Shown here: positions 1 to 8,795 of the stretch, piece by piece
How positions within the stretch are numbered: position 1 is the first letter of the stretch
How the letters are laid out: each line of letters opens with the position of its first letter
DNA from: Chloroflexota bacterium
GTDB taxonomy: Bacteria > Chloroflexota > Limnocylindria > P2-11E
DNA: 64,000 nucleotides
Direction: 5' to 3'
Assembly: GCA_016194865.1 (NCBI GenBank)
Contig: JACQAT010000009.1
Span: 22,473-86,472, forward strand
Position numbers and translations under genes: made by a program
Notes under the pieces: generated by a model
Database searches by the model: none
What the model was told of the DNA's origin: nothing
The model's input: the letters and a program-made list of their open reading frames with translations, nothing else

Positions 1-414
1 CGCGATCGCGTCGCGGAGCCAGACGAAAAGCGGAGCTGCGCGGAGCACGAGGTTCGAGCGCAGCACGAGGCCGCTCGAGCCGCGCCACGCCGCCGCGATC
101 GCGGCCAGCTCCTCCGGGGTTCGGCACAGCGGCTTCTCCACGAAGCAGTGCTTACCCGCCCCCAGCGCGGCCACGACCTGCGCCGCGTGCGCGTCGTCGT
201 AGCTCGCGATCGAGATCAGCTGCGTCTCGGGGTCCGCGAGCACCGTGGCGAGCTCCGCTGGACGCCCGCCGAGCTCGCCGCCCAGCCGCTCGGCCTTCCG
301 CTGATCGAGATCGACGAGCCAGCGCAGCGAGACGCGCGGATCGGCGCTGTACGCGCGCGCGTGCTGCTCGCCGACACCGAGACCCACGACCGCGGCGCCG
401 AACGGTGCCGTCAT
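1..414 (-). CDS. Gfo/Idh/MocA family oxidoreductase, N-terminal part (cut by window edge)
   Basis: The 138 visible codons read M-T-A-P-F-G-A-A-V-V-G-L-G and run open to base 1. The segment GLGVGEQHARAY is the NAD(P)-binding Rossmann turn with the histidine usual in this family, and FVEKPL is the family's EKP motif, whose lysine is part of the active site. The enzymes oxidise or isomerise sugars, often nucleotide-linked ones. ATG at 414 overlaps the TGA of the upstream cytidylyltransferase gene as ATGA, so it is the last visible gene of the polysaccharide operon and probably modifies the same sugar. The C-terminal substrate domain lies outside the window, so the substrate cannot be named. Confidence 0.9.
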   Translation of the reverse strand, partial: MTAPFGAAVVGLGVGEQHARAYSADPRVSLRWLVDLDQRKAERLGGELGGRPAELATVLADPETQLISIASYDDAHAAQVVAALGAGKHCFVEKPLCRTPEELAAIAAAWRGSSGLVLRSNLVLRAAPLFVWLRDAIA

Positions 415-1034
415 GGCCGGCCCTCGAGACGCTGGAGGTCCTCGACCGTATCCACGGCCATTGTCCGCTCGGCGAGCGAGGGCTCGGACGATGCGACGTT
501 GAGGATGCGATAGCGCTCTGGATGCGCGTAGAACCAGGGCGTCACGTGCTCGCGGTCGCTCGCGCTCAGCTCCGGCTGCGGGAGCGAGAGGAGCGACGCG
601 GCGCGAATGAGCTCGCCGTTCTGCCCGCGCGGGAACGTGCGTGGGAAGATCGTCGTCACGATATCGGCCAGCTCGCGATCCGGGTGATCGATGAGCCGCT
701 GCAGCACGTCGCCATCGAGCAGCGGGCTGTCCGCGCTGAGGCGGAGCAGCCAGGCGTGCGGCGACCCTGTGGCGAACGCGCGAAAGCGCGCGAGCACGTC
801 ATCGAGCGGGCCGCGCCGCAGCGGGATGCCCGCGTGCTCGCAGTAGGCCGCGAGCGGGTCGTCGGAGGGCTGATCGCTTGTGAGGACGACGGTCTCGGCG
901 ATGCCCCGGAGCGCCCGCGCGCGCCGTACGACGTGCAGGATGATCGGCTCGCCGCGGAACGGAGCGAGGACCTTGCCCGGGAATCTGCGGGAGCTCATGC
1001 GCGCCTGGATCAGGCACGCGACCGTCTGGCTCAG
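411..1034 (-). CDS. SpsF/NeuA-type cytidylyltransferase family protein, probable CTG start
   Basis: The protein carries the CMP-sugar cytidylyltransferase N-terminal signature I-Q-A-R-M-S-S-R-R-F-P-G-K, followed by VVLTSD, LLRLSADSPLLD (metal-binding acidic segment) and a closing AVDTVEDL. Enzymes of this group activate acidic sugars or act in spore-coat/surface polysaccharide synthesis. The first ATG, GTG or TTG in frame is the ATG at 998, which would remove the invariant IQAR strand. The frame stays open upstream to a CTG at 1034 that forms CTGA with the stop of the dehydrogenase gene, giving a normal N-terminus (SQTVACLIQAR) and 207 aa. I infer that this CTG is the start. Function within the family is uncertain; SpsF-like proteins are often annotated only as glycosyltransferases. 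Confidence 0.82.
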   Translation of the reverse strand: MSQTVACLIQARMSSRRFPGKVLAPFRGEPIILHVVRRARALRGIAETVVLTSDQPSDDPLAAYCEHAGIPLRRGPLDDVLARFRAFATGSPHAWLLRLSADSPLLDGDVLQRLIDHPDRELADIVTTIFPRTFPRGQNGELIRAASLLSLPQPELSASDREHVTPWFYAHPERYRILNVASSEPSLAERTMAVDTVEDLQRLEGRP

Positions 1035-2371
1035 AGTCGCACGTGCCGCCCGTCGGCGGAGCCGGGCGATGCCAGCACGTTCACCGCGTCGAACAGAAGT
1101 TTCGCCTTGGCGCGCAGCTTCGCGTAGTCGACGGCGGTGTGACCAACGAGGATGGCGACCGCGTCCGCCGCGCCGATCTCGCTGTCAGTCAATTCGACGG
1201 ATCGCATCTCAACGTTGCGCTCGGCCTCGCCGTAGACCGTATCCGCGACGCGGATCATGGGCACGTGCGGGTCGTGGTAGCGCACCTCGGCACCCTCGCG
1301 CCGCAGTATCTCGATCACCTTGATGGCTGACGAGTTCCGCGCGTCGTCGATGTCCCTCTTGAACGCCGCACCGAGTACGAGCACGCGCGCCCCGAGGAGA
1401 GCTCGCCCATGCGCGCCGAGCTGCCGGCGGAACTTCTCCACCGCGAAGAAGGGCATGTCCTGATTCGTCTCGGCGGCGACCTCGATGAACTTGGTCGAGA
1501 AGTCGTACTCGCGCGCCTTCCAGGACAGGTAGTAAGGATCGACCGGAATGCAGTGCCCACCCACACCGGGACCCGGATAGAAGGCCATGAAGCCGTAGGG
1601 CTTCGTCTTCGCCGCATCGATGACCTCCCACACGTCGATGCCCATCCGATCACAGAGGACAGCGAGCTCGTTGACGAGCGCGATGTTCACCGCGCGGAAC
1701 GTGTTCTCGAGCAGCTTCGTGAGCTCGGCTGCTCGTGGCGTCGAGACCCGGTGCACCGCGCCTTCTTTCACGACCTGCTGCAGCAGCAGGGCGGCGCGGT
1801 CCGTGCTGTCCCGATCTATGCCACCCACGACCTTCGGCGTGTTCGCGATGGTGTACGTCCGGTTCCCTGGATCGATGCGTTCGGGCGAGAACGCGACAGA
1901 GAAATCCGCGCCGGCCCTCAGCCCCGATCGTTCGAGGATCGGGATGAGCACCTCCTCGGTCGTGCCCGGGTAGGTCGTGCTCTCGAGGAGGATGAGCTGA
2001 CCCTTCCGGAGCACCGGGACCAGACTCTCGGCCGCGGAGGTGATGAAGCTCAGGTCGGGGGCCTTCGCGCGATCGAACGGGGTCGGCACGCACACGAAGA
2101 TCGCGTCCGCGACGGACAGCGCATCGAACTCGACCGTCGCGCGGAACCGACCACTATCGAGCTGCTCGCGGACGTGCCCCGCCGGTACGTCGAGGATGTA
2201 GCTCTCGCCCCTCGTCAGGGCTGCGACCTTCTCCGCCGAGAGATCGACGCCGATCACGGGGAAGCCGGCGCGCGCGAAGGCTACGCCGAGCGGGAGCCCC
2301 ACGTAACCGAGGCCCACGATGCCGACCGTCGCCGTCCGATCGGCGACCTTGCGCTCGAACGCCTTACCCAT
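1031..2371 (-). CDS. Nucleotide-sugar 6-dehydrogenase (UDP-ManNAc/UDP-Glc dehydrogenase family)
   Basis: This 446-aa protein has the complete UDP-sugar dehydrogenase layout: an N-terminal NAD site (GIVGLGYVGLPLGVAFA), the central segment NELAVLCDRMGIDVWEVIDAAKTKPYGF, the catalytic-cysteine motif GPGVGGHCIPVDPYYL, and a C-terminal UDP-binding domain (VLGAAFKRDIDDARNS). It oxidises the C6 hydroxyl of a UDP-hexose twice to a uronic acid using NAD. The GGHCIPVDPYYL form is the WecC/TviB-like branch, suggesting a HexNAc-uronate product, but the exact sugar is not decided by sequence. ATG at 2371 lies 2 bp after the preceding epimerase's stop. An unrelated open frame extends far upstream but has no homology there. 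Confidence 0.93.
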   Translation of the reverse strand: MGKAFERKVADRTATVGIVGLGYVGLPLGVAFARAGFPVIGVDLSAEKVAALTRGESYILDVPAGHVREQLDSGRFRATVEFDALSVADAIFVCVPTPFDRAKAPDLSFITSAAESLVPVLRKGQLILLESTTYPGTTEEVLIPILERSGLRAGADFSVAFSPERIDPGNRTYTIANTPKVVGGIDRDSTDRAALLLQQVVKEGAVHRVSTPRAAELTKLLENTFRAVNIALVNELAVLCDRMGIDVWEVIDAAKTKPYGFMAFYPGPGVGGHCIPVDPYYLSWKAREYDFSTKFIEVAAETNQDMPFFAVEKFRRQLGAHGRALLGARVLVLGAAFKRDIDDARNSSAIKVIEILRREGAEVRYHDPHVPMIRVADTVYGEAERNVEMRSVELTDSEIGAADAVAILVGHTAVDYAKLRAKAKLLFDAVNVLASPGSADGRHVRL

Positions 2372-2373
2372 GC

Positions 2374-3366
2374 TCAGCTCCGCGACGCCGCGTAGTTGCT
2401 CGCGCACCACTCGATGGTACGGCGCAGCCCCTCTCGCAACGGGGTCTCCGCCCGGAACCCGAGCACCTCCACGGCGCGCCGGACGTCGGGCACGCGACGC
2501 ATCGTGTCCTCGAACCCGGGTCCGTAATAGGTCTCGTACGAAACGCGTTCGACACCGGGCCCCCTGCCGGCGATCTCCTGGACGAGCTCCGCGAGCTGCG
2601 CGATGGAGACCTCCTCGGTGCTGCCGATGTTGAAGACCTTGCCGTTCGCGGCCGGCATCTCGGCGGCGAGGATGGTGCCGCGGACAGTGTCCGCGACGTA
2701 GGTGAAGCAGCGGGTCTGCGCGCCGTCGCCATGGACCGTCAGTGGCCTTCCGGACAGAGCCTGTGACGCGAATCGGGCGACCACGGTGCCGTAGCCGCTC
2801 TCGTCGATACGCGGGCCGTAGGAGTTGAAGTAGCGCACGATCGTCACCGGCAGGCCCTTCGCGCTGTAGGCGAAGCCAAGGTGCTCGTCGATCGCTTTCG
2901 CGGTCGAGTAGCTCCAGCGATGCACCCAGGTCGGTCCCAGCACGCGCTCGCTGTCCTCCGCGAACGGCGGCGCGAGGTTGCGCCCGTAGATCTCCGACGT
3001 GGACGCGATGAGCACGGGGGTCCCGCTGCGGAACGCCGACGCGAGCACGTGCTCCGTCCCGCGCACGTTCGCGAGCACCGAGCCGAGCGGGTCGTTGACG
3101 ATGTGCTTCACGCCGACCGCCGCGGCGAGGTGGTACACGACCTCGTGATCGGCAACAAGCCGATCGACGAGCTCCTGATCGAGGATGTCGCCCTGCACGA
3201 GCCGGAATCCGGGACCCTCCGTGTGAGCCGCGATATTCGCGTGCTTGCCTGTCGTGAGGTTGTCGAGAACAGTCACCTCGCTGCCCCGCGCGCGCAGGGC
3301 GTCGACGAGGTGCGAGCCGATGACGCCCGCCCCGCCCGTGACGAGGCACCGCGTGTACCGCGGCAT
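2374..3366 (-). CDS. NAD-dependent nucleotide-sugar epimerase/dehydratase (SDR)
   Basis: A 330-aa extended short-chain dehydrogenase. VTGGAGVIGSHLVDAL is the NAD-binding glycine motif, D-N-L-T-T-G the adenosine-binding turn, STSEIYG the catalytic serine region, and Y-S-T-A-K the Y-x3-K pair, followed by RYFNSYGPR as in UDP-glucose 4-epimerase-like enzymes. It interconverts or dehydrates a nucleotide sugar and probably feeds the dehydrogenase encoded next in the operon. The ATG at 3366 shares one base with the stop of the upstream gene (TGATG). The pair epimerase plus UDP-HexNAc dehydrogenase recalls uronate-making modules, but 4-epimerase, 4,6-dehydratase and decarboxylase subfamilies cannot be separated by eye. 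Confidence 0.9.
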   Translation of the reverse strand: MPRYTRCLVTGGAGVIGSHLVDALRARGSEVTVLDNLTTGKHANIAAHTEGPGFRLVQGDILDQELVDRLVADHEVVYHLAAAVGVKHIVNDPLGSVLANVRGTEHVLASAFRSGTPVLIASTSEIYGRNLAPPFAEDSERVLGPTWVHRWSYSTAKAIDEHLGFAYSAKGLPVTIVRYFNSYGPRIDESGYGTVVARFASQALSGRPLTVHGDGAQTRCFTYVADTVRGTILAAEMPAANGKVFNIGSTEEVSIAQLAELVQEIAGRGPGVERVSYETYYGPGFEDTMRRVPDVRRAVEVLGFRAETPLREGLRRTIEWCASNYAASRS

Positions 3367-5114
3367 CAGACGGAGATCAGGAACGGGCGGCACTCGATGC
3401 GGCGCGCCGCGCAGACCGCGCGTACCTTGGCGGCGACGACCTCGTCGTCCAGGCTGAGAATGACGAGATCGGCCGCGGTTCGCTCGATGACCTCCTCGAG
3501 CTCGTCGAGCGTGCCGACGATCGGTACGCCCCCCACCCTGCGGTAGCGCTTCCCGGGATCGTCGTCGACGAAGCCGACCGGCCGGTAGCGTTTCGCGGTC
3601 GCTCGCGTGAGCATGCGAAGGGCGAGCGCGCCGTTGTCGCCGGCGCCGACGACGAGCACGCGGCGAGCGTCGCTCGCGGGCCGGCCGGTGACGGTGTTGC
3701 GTAACCAGAGGAGCGAGACGCGGGCGCCGATGATCAGCACGCTTGCGAGGACGGCGTCGACCACGAACACCGCGCGGGAGTACTCCTGGAAGCGATAGAT
3801 CAGGAGGACGCCCAGCGCCGCGGCTGCGGTCCCGACGACGATCGCGCGCACGATGCCGATCCCGTCGCTGACGCCCAGGTAGCGCCACAGCGTGCGATAC
3901 ACGCCGAAGCCGACGAGCGACGTGAGCTGCACGGCGACCACGAGCGGCACGGAAGGCCCGAACAGGTAGATCCAGTCCTTGAGCGGTTGCCCGTCGAAGC
4001 GGATGAGCCACGCGACGTAGTACGCGGTCGTCAGGAGCAGGACGTCGAGGCCGATCTCCGCGCCGAAGCGTCCGTAGGTGCCGAGCGCGCGAGAGACCGC
4101 GGTCTCACGGCGGTGCTCGCCGTAGACCTCGACATCGTGCAGGAAGATCCCGAACAGCACCATGCCCACCGCGGCGAGCACGAACAGCGGCGCGATGAGC
4201 GCGCTCACCGCGTCGGCGACGAGGCCGAGCGTGGCGAGCAGGATCGCGATGCCCCACAGCACGAGCACCGCGGAACGATCCGACAGCCCGAGCGCCGCGA
4301 GCCGGTGCGACGCGTGATCGCGGCCGCCCTGGCCGATCGGGATGCCCGCGATGCCGCGTGACGCCGTCACGAACGCGGTGTCGAAGATGGGAAGCGCCAG
4401 GATGGCCAGCGGTCCAAAGAGCGCGAGGGTGAGGTTTGCGGCGCTGCCCGTCGTATGCAGCAACGCGATGGTGCCGAGCAGAAAGCCCAGCAGGAGACTT
4501 CCGGCGTCGCCCATGAAGGCTCGCGCGGGCGAGAAGTTGTGCACGAGGAAGCCGAGCGCGGCCCCTGCCGTCACGGCCGCGAGTATCGCCGCCTCGGGGT
4601 TGACGTCGCTGGCCGCGAGGCCGAGGAACACCGCCGCGATCACCGCGATGCCCGCGGCGAGACCGTCCATGTTGTCGAGGAGATTGACCGCGTTCATCAT
4701 CGCGACGATCCAGAAGACGGTCAGGATGAATGACACGGGCAGGATCGCGATCAGCTCGACGCGCACGCCGCCAAAGAACAACGCTGCCGCGATGAGGACC
4801 TGGCCGACGAGCTTGGTCGCGGGCGCGAGGCGGCGGAAGTCATCCAGCAGCCCCAGCGCGAAGGCGGCGAGCGCGCAACCGAGCACGACGGCGACGCGCA
4901 GGCCGATCGGCGCGAGCACCAGCGCGACCGGAATGATGGCGAGCGCGATCGCCGCGCCGCCGAGGATCGGCGTCGGCGCGCGATGCCAGCGATCGCTGCG
5001 CGGCACCACGACGAGGCCTCGCGCCGCGGCGAAGCGGGCAAAGAGGGACGTCCCCAACGCCGCGATGAGGGCGGCCGCGCCGAAGGCCAGGAAAAGACTG
5101 CTCAGAACGAGCAA
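3366..5114 (-). CDS. WecA/MraY-type sugar-phosphate transferase fused to FlaA1-like membrane/nucleotide-binding half
   Basis: The N-terminal ~320 residues are a polyprenyl-phosphate sugar-1-phosphate transferase: LLDDFRRL, NAVNLLDNMDGLAAG, FMGDAGSLLLGF and the late GRDHASHRLAALG loop are all present among about 10 membrane segments. It then continues into about four more membrane helices and a Rossmann domain (RRVLVVGAGDNGALALRML, VGFVDDDPGKRYRRVGGVPIVGT) like the front half of WbpM/FlaA1/CapD enzymes. The catalytic dehydratase domain of those enzymes is absent. It likely starts the lipid-linked repeat unit; the C-terminal half may be regulatory. A TTG at 5114, just after the stop of the upstream gene, gives a clean membrane start; an open frame extends to 5180. 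Confidence 0.88.
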   Translation of the reverse strand: MLVLSSLFLAFGAAALIAALGTSLFARFAAARGLVVVPRSDRWHRAPTPILGGAAIALAIIPVALVLAPIGLRVAVVLGCALAAFALGLLDDFRRLAPATKLVGQVLIAAALFFGGVRVELIAILPVSFILTVFWIVAMMNAVNLLDNMDGLAAGIAVIAAVFLGLAASDVNPEAAILAAVTAGAALGFLVHNFSPARAFMGDAGSLLLGFLLGTIALLHTTGSAANLTLALFGPLAILALPIFDTAFVTASRGIAGIPIGQGGRDHASHRLAALGLSDRSAVLVLWGIAILLATLGLVADAVSALIAPLFVLAAVGMVLFGIFLHDVEVYGEHRRETAVSRALGTYGRFGAEIGLDVLLLTTAYYVAWLIRFDGQPLKDWIYLFGPSVPLVVAVQLTSLVGFGVYRTLWRYLGVSDGIGIVRAIVVGTAAAALGVLLIYRFQEYSRAVFVVDAVLASVLIIGARVSLLWLRNTVTGRPASDARRVLVVGAGDNGALALRMLTRATAKRYRPVGFVDDDPGKRYRRVGGVPIVGTLDELEEVIERTAADLVILSLDDEVVAAKVRAVCAARRIECRPFLISV

Positions 5115-5116
5115 TG

Positions 5117-6277
5117 CTAGCCGACGAGCTCCGTGTAGAGGGCGTCGATACGCTGGACCAGCCCGCTGACGTCGAAGCACGGATAGACGCTCTCACGTGC
5201 CTGGCGGCCAAGCGCCTCGCGTCGGCCGGGATCCCCCAGCAACGCGAGGATCGCGCGCGCGATGGCGTCGCGGTCGCCATCCGGCACGAGGATGCCGTTT
5301 GCGCCGACGACATCACGGACACCGCCGACATCCGTCGCGATGACGGCACGGCCGCTGGTCATCGCCTCGATGAGGCTCACCGGCGTGCCTTCGTTGTGCG
5401 AGGTGAGCACGACCACGTCGCAGTCGGCGTAGACCGCTGCCAGATCGGCCCGCCACCCGAGAAAGCGTGTCCGCGACGCGAGACCGAGCTCCCGCGTGCG
5501 CGCCTCGAGCGCCTCGCGTAGCTCGCCGTCACCCGCGATCACGAAGAGCGTGTCGTCCCGCGCACGTGCCACGATCGCGCAGGCATCGAGGAAGACGTCG
5601 ACTCCCTTGATCGGCACGAGCCGAGCCGCGATCCCGACGATGGGACGATCGCTCGCGATCCCCAGCTCGGAGCGCAGCGCACCCGGCACCGGATCGAGGA
5701 ACGGGCGAAGGTCGAGGCCAAGTGGGATCTCGAAGAGCTTCGGCGCGCGCGCGATGCCGATGCGCTCGATCTCGGCACGCTGGCTTGCGCTGATCGCGAT
5801 GATGCGCGTCGAGAGCGCGGCGAGCACGCGTTCGATGCCTCGAAAGATCGCCGAGCGCAGCGTCCCGAAGTAGCCGCTCAGCACGTTGCCGTGGAACGTG
5901 TGGATCACGACGGGCACGCCGACCAGCCGCGCCGCGACGCGTCCATGGAAGCCGGCCTTCGCGAGGTGGGTGTGCACGATGTCAGGTCGGTACGCGCGCA
6001 GCGCTCGCACGACCGCGACGAACGCGCGAAGATCGTCGAGCACAGAGATGCGCCGGCCGAGCGCCGGGACGACCAGCGGTCGCACGCCCTCGTCCGCTCT
6101 AAGGTCGCGAATGTCGCCCTCGCGCTCGCTGGGGACGCCACAGATGAGCAGCGTCTCGAACCGGGCGGCGTCGAGTCGCGCCGACAGCAGCAGCGCCTGA
6201 AGAGAGGGACCGCCGACATTGAGGCGCGTGATGACGCGCGCGACCCGGATGCGTCGGCCTAGCGGCTTCGGTACCAC
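5117..6277 (-). CDS. GT4 family glycosyltransferase (GT-B fold)
   Basis: About 386 aa with the two-domain GT-B layout. The N-terminus RVITRLNVGGPSLQALLLSARL is the usual glycine-rich acceptor-side loop, HTHLAKAGFHGRVAARLVGVPVVIHTFHG is typical of family 4, and the C-terminal half has GIAARLVPIKGVDVFLDA and the EX7E region SHNEGTPVSLIEAMTSGRAVIATDVGGVRDVV. It transfers a sugar from a nucleotide donor to the growing lipid-linked saccharide on the cytoplasmic face. The start is a GTG at 6277 that overlaps the preceding epimerase gene by 19 bases; the sequence downstream offers no better start before the conserved loop. Donor and linkage are unknown. Confidence 0.92.
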   Translation of the reverse strand: MVPKPLGRRIRVARVITRLNVGGPSLQALLLSARLDAARFETLLICGVPSEREGDIRDLRADEGVRPLVVPALGRRISVLDDLRAFVAVVRALRAYRPDIVHTHLAKAGFHGRVAARLVGVPVVIHTFHGNVLSGYFGTLRSAIFRGIERVLAALSTRIIAISASQRAEIERIGIARAPKLFEIPLGLDLRPFLDPVPGALRSELGIASDRPIVGIAARLVPIKGVDVFLDACAIVARARDDTLFVIAGDGELREALEARTRELGLASRTRFLGWRADLAAVYADCDVVVLTSHNEGTPVSLIEAMTSGRAVIATDVGGVRDVVGANGILVPDGDRDAIARAILALLGDPGRREALGRQARESVYPCFDVSGLVQRIDALYTELVG

Positions 6278-7188
6278 TCGTACGTCCGCTTCAGGCCATC
6301 CGCGAACGTCACCCGCGGCTCCCAGCGAAGGTCGCGCTTCGCAGCGGAGACATCGGCGTGCGAGTGCTTGATGTCCCCGGCGCGCCGCGGGCGTTGCACG
6401 CGCTCGAGGGGGTGCCCGACGAGGCGCTCGAGCTGCGTGACGAGATCGAGAAGGCTGTGCGGGTCACCGGCGGCGATGTTGTAGACGCCCCCACCCGGAG
6501 CATCGGCGTCCGCGGCCTTCACGTTCGCATCGACCACGTTATCGACGTAGGTGAAGTCGCGCGTCTGCGTACCGTCTCCGTCTATCGGAAGCGGTCTGCC
6601 CGCGAGCGCCCTGGTGATGAAGAGCGGGATGACGGCCGCGTACTGCGAGAGCGGGTCCTGCGCCGGCCCAAAGACGTTGAAGTAACGGAGTGCCACCGTG
6701 GACAGGCCGTAGAGGTCAGCGAACACCCGCACGTAGCTCTCCGCGGCCGCCTTCGCGACCGCGTAGGGAGAGAGCGGACGGAGCGGCAACCCTTCGTGCT
6801 TCGGCGACGTTTCGGTGTCGCCGTACACGGACGAAGAAGAGGAGAACACGAAACGCTCCACACGACCGTCGCGCGAGGCGATCAGCAGGCGCAGGGTCGC
6901 CGTCGCGACGGCCTGATGCGTGCGGAGCGGGTCGTTGACCGAGCGCGGCACCGACGGCACCGCGGCGAGGTGGAACACGCGACTGACGTCCGTGAGGTGA
7001 GGCGCGAGGTCGGCCGTGGCCAGATCGATCTGAACGAGGTCGATCGGTCCGGGGAGATCGGCCAGGCGCGCGGGGTCGCCAGTGCTGAGATCATCGATGA
7101 CTCGGACGTTCCTGCGTTCGGCCAGCAGGCGGCGCACCAGATGCGAGCCGATGAAGCCGGCACCGCCGGTGACAAGGTCGACGCTCAT
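6259..7188 (-). CDS. NAD-dependent nucleotide-sugar epimerase (UDP-glucose 4-epimerase-like SDR)
   Basis: A 309-aa extended SDR with VTGGAGFIGSHLVRRLL (NAD site), VIDDLSTG, FSSSSSVYGD (catalytic Ser), Y-A-V-A-K (Tyr/Lys pair) and LRYFNVFGPAQDP. The set closely matches bacterial UDP-GlcNAc/UDP-glucose 4-epimerases such as WbpP/Gne. It would supply a galacto-configured sugar for the polysaccharide. The ATG at 7188 overlaps the TGA of the upstream membrane gene (ATGA), so translation is probably coupled. It is the second of two SDR epimerases in this operon and is clearly a different subfamily from the one at 2374. Confidence 0.92.
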   Translation of the reverse strand: MSVDLVTGGAGFIGSHLVRRLLAERRNVRVIDDLSTGDPARLADLPGPIDLVQIDLATADLAPHLTDVSRVFHLAAVPSVPRSVNDPLRTHQAVATATLRLLIASRDGRVERFVFSSSSSVYGDTETSPKHEGLPLRPLSPYAVAKAAAESYVRVFADLYGLSTVALRYFNVFGPAQDPLSQYAAVIPLFITRALAGRPLPIDGDGTQTRDFTYVDNVVDANVKAADADAPGGGVYNIAAGDPHSLLDLVTQLERLVGHPLERVQRPRRAGDIKHSHADVSAAKRDLRWEPRVTFADGLKRTYEWYRSR

Positions 7189-8795
7189 CTCGAACGGACG
7201 CGGTCGAACGCGAGCGTCCCCAGAGCGACCTGCCCTCTGAGCCGAGGCCAGAGCAACACGAGCGATGGAGCGCCGAGCACGATGACCGTGGGGATCAGCA
7301 TCGCTCGATGCCGGAACAGCGTCCCCACGTTCCCCTCGAACAACGCGAGGACCACGTACATACCCCCAGCGTATATAACGAACGGAACGAGCTCGCGCCA
7401 ACGCCGGCGCTCCCGCCAAAGCGTGGCGACGGCGGCGATCTGGAGAACGTACCAGGCCAGCATCTCGGGGATGGTCGCCGCGTCCGCGATGCGGCGCAGC
7501 GCCCAGGGGAACGGCGCGAGCACGACGTACGTCAATCCCTGCGGCAGGTATCCGACGTTGCGGCCCACCGTGTCGTTGTCGGCCGGGCGGGATTGAACCC
7601 CCCCATCAGGCGCGGCGAGCGTGTGGCGCAGGTCGAGAGGCTGCGGCGTCGTGTCGGGCTTGCCGAAGACGACGAGGTCGCCCGGCCGCGCGACCACCAC
7701 CCCCGGCCGAGACGGTTGTGCGGACGAGCTCGGCGCCTCGACCACGACGCGGCTGCCGGGTTCCGCCACGACGGTGTTGCCCGTCTGGGGGCCTGGGACA
7801 ACGAAGGTGTCGCCCTCATGGACCTTCAGCGGTGGATTGGCGACGAAGGCGCTGTTCGCGTTGAGCGTCTGCGCCTCCCGGATGATCTCGATCGAGGCGA
7901 ACGTCGAGGGCCTCAGCAGGAGCGTCGAGTTGTAGTCGAGCGAGACCAGCGTGGCGCAGACGAGCGTGATGGATACACCGGAGAGCAGCCGCGCGCGCGC
8001 GGTCAGCCGCGGCGCGACCCACACGGCCACCGGCAGCACGATGGCGAGCGCGATGAAGAGGTATCTGCGTAGCGTTTCCATGGGCAGCAGCATCGCCACC
8101 AGCACCACGAGCCATATCCACCGCGGCCGCTGCGCGAAGCGGACGAGCACGCACAACGTGGCCGCGAGAAGCAGCAACGCGAGCGAGTCTTTCAAATTGA
8201 TCGATGACCAGACCACGAGCGAGGGGTAAAAGCTGACGACCGCCCCAGTCGTCCAGGCCGCCCTGTCGCCGAACAGGTGGCGCGTCGTGTCGAAGAGGAG
8301 CCCGATCATGACGATCGCGAATCCGACGTTCATCAGATCGACGACGAGGATGTTGTGACCGAAGAGGAAGAGCAGACCCATCTCGAGATAGACATATGTG
8401 CCGAAGAGATATTCCTCGCCATACCAATACGGCGGCCCGTTCGGCAGGACGTTCTTGCCGTGGATGTACTCCACCGCGGCCCAGCTCAGCCGCGCATACG
8501 CGCCGTCGTCACCGACGACCCCCAGATCCGGACGGTTCTCGAACGCGACCCAGGCATCGAGGGTCGCCGCGCAGGCGACGCGGAGCGCGAAGGCGATCCC
8601 CAGCATGATCAGCAGGCGCGTGCGCTGGGACGGCGGAGCCAGGCGCGCCGCCAGCGCCATGGCGCCGACGACGAACGTCATGAATGTCGCCCCAAAGTTC
8701 CCGCTCGAGACCATGAGCCCGAGCCCCATGCCGAGAAGCAGGCCGGTGGCGATCGCGCAGAGCCGAAGGGCGACGCGCGCCGTCGGCATGGTCAC
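7185..8795 (-). CDS. Polytopic membrane protein, GT39/ArnT-like glycosyltransferase candidate
   Basis: The 536-aa protein has about 10-12 hydrophobic helices. After the first two helices comes an extracytoplasmic loop with GDDGAYARLSW, which resembles the acidic D-D/D-E metal and donor motif of the GT-C (GT39/GT83) enzymes that use lipid-linked sugars. Between helices in the second half sits a soluble stretch of about 110 residues rich in V, P and acidic residues (around residues 290-400), unusual for the family. It probably transfers or modifies sugar on the outer face. GTG at 8795 overlaps the asnB-like stop (GTGA); an ATG lies two codons later. The assignment to GT-C rests on topology and one motif. 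Confidence 0.7.
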   Translation of the reverse strand: MTMPTARVALRLCAIATGLLLGMGLGLMVSSGNFGATFMTFVVGAMALAARLAPPSQRTRLLIMLGIAFALRVACAATLDAWVAFENRPDLGVVGDDGAYARLSWAAVEYIHGKNVLPNGPPYWYGEEYLFGTYVYLEMGLLFLFGHNILVVDLMNVGFAIVMIGLLFDTTRHLFGDRAAWTTGAVVSFYPSLVVWSSINLKDSLALLLLAATLCVLVRFAQRPRWIWLVVLVAMLLPMETLRRYLFIALAIVLPVAVWVAPRLTARARLLSGVSITLVCATLVSLDYNSTLLLRPSTFASIEIIREAQTLNANSAFVANPPLKVHEGDTFVVPGPQTGNTVVAEPGSRVVVEAPSSSAQPSRPGVVVARPGDLVVFGKPDTTPQPLDLRHTLAAPDGGVQSRPADNDTVGRNVGYLPQGLTYVVLAPFPWALRRIADAATIPEMLAWYVLQIAAVATLWRERRRWRELVPFVIYAGGMYVVLALFEGNVGTLFRHRAMLIPTVIVLGAPSLVLLWPRLRGQVALGTLAFDRVRSR

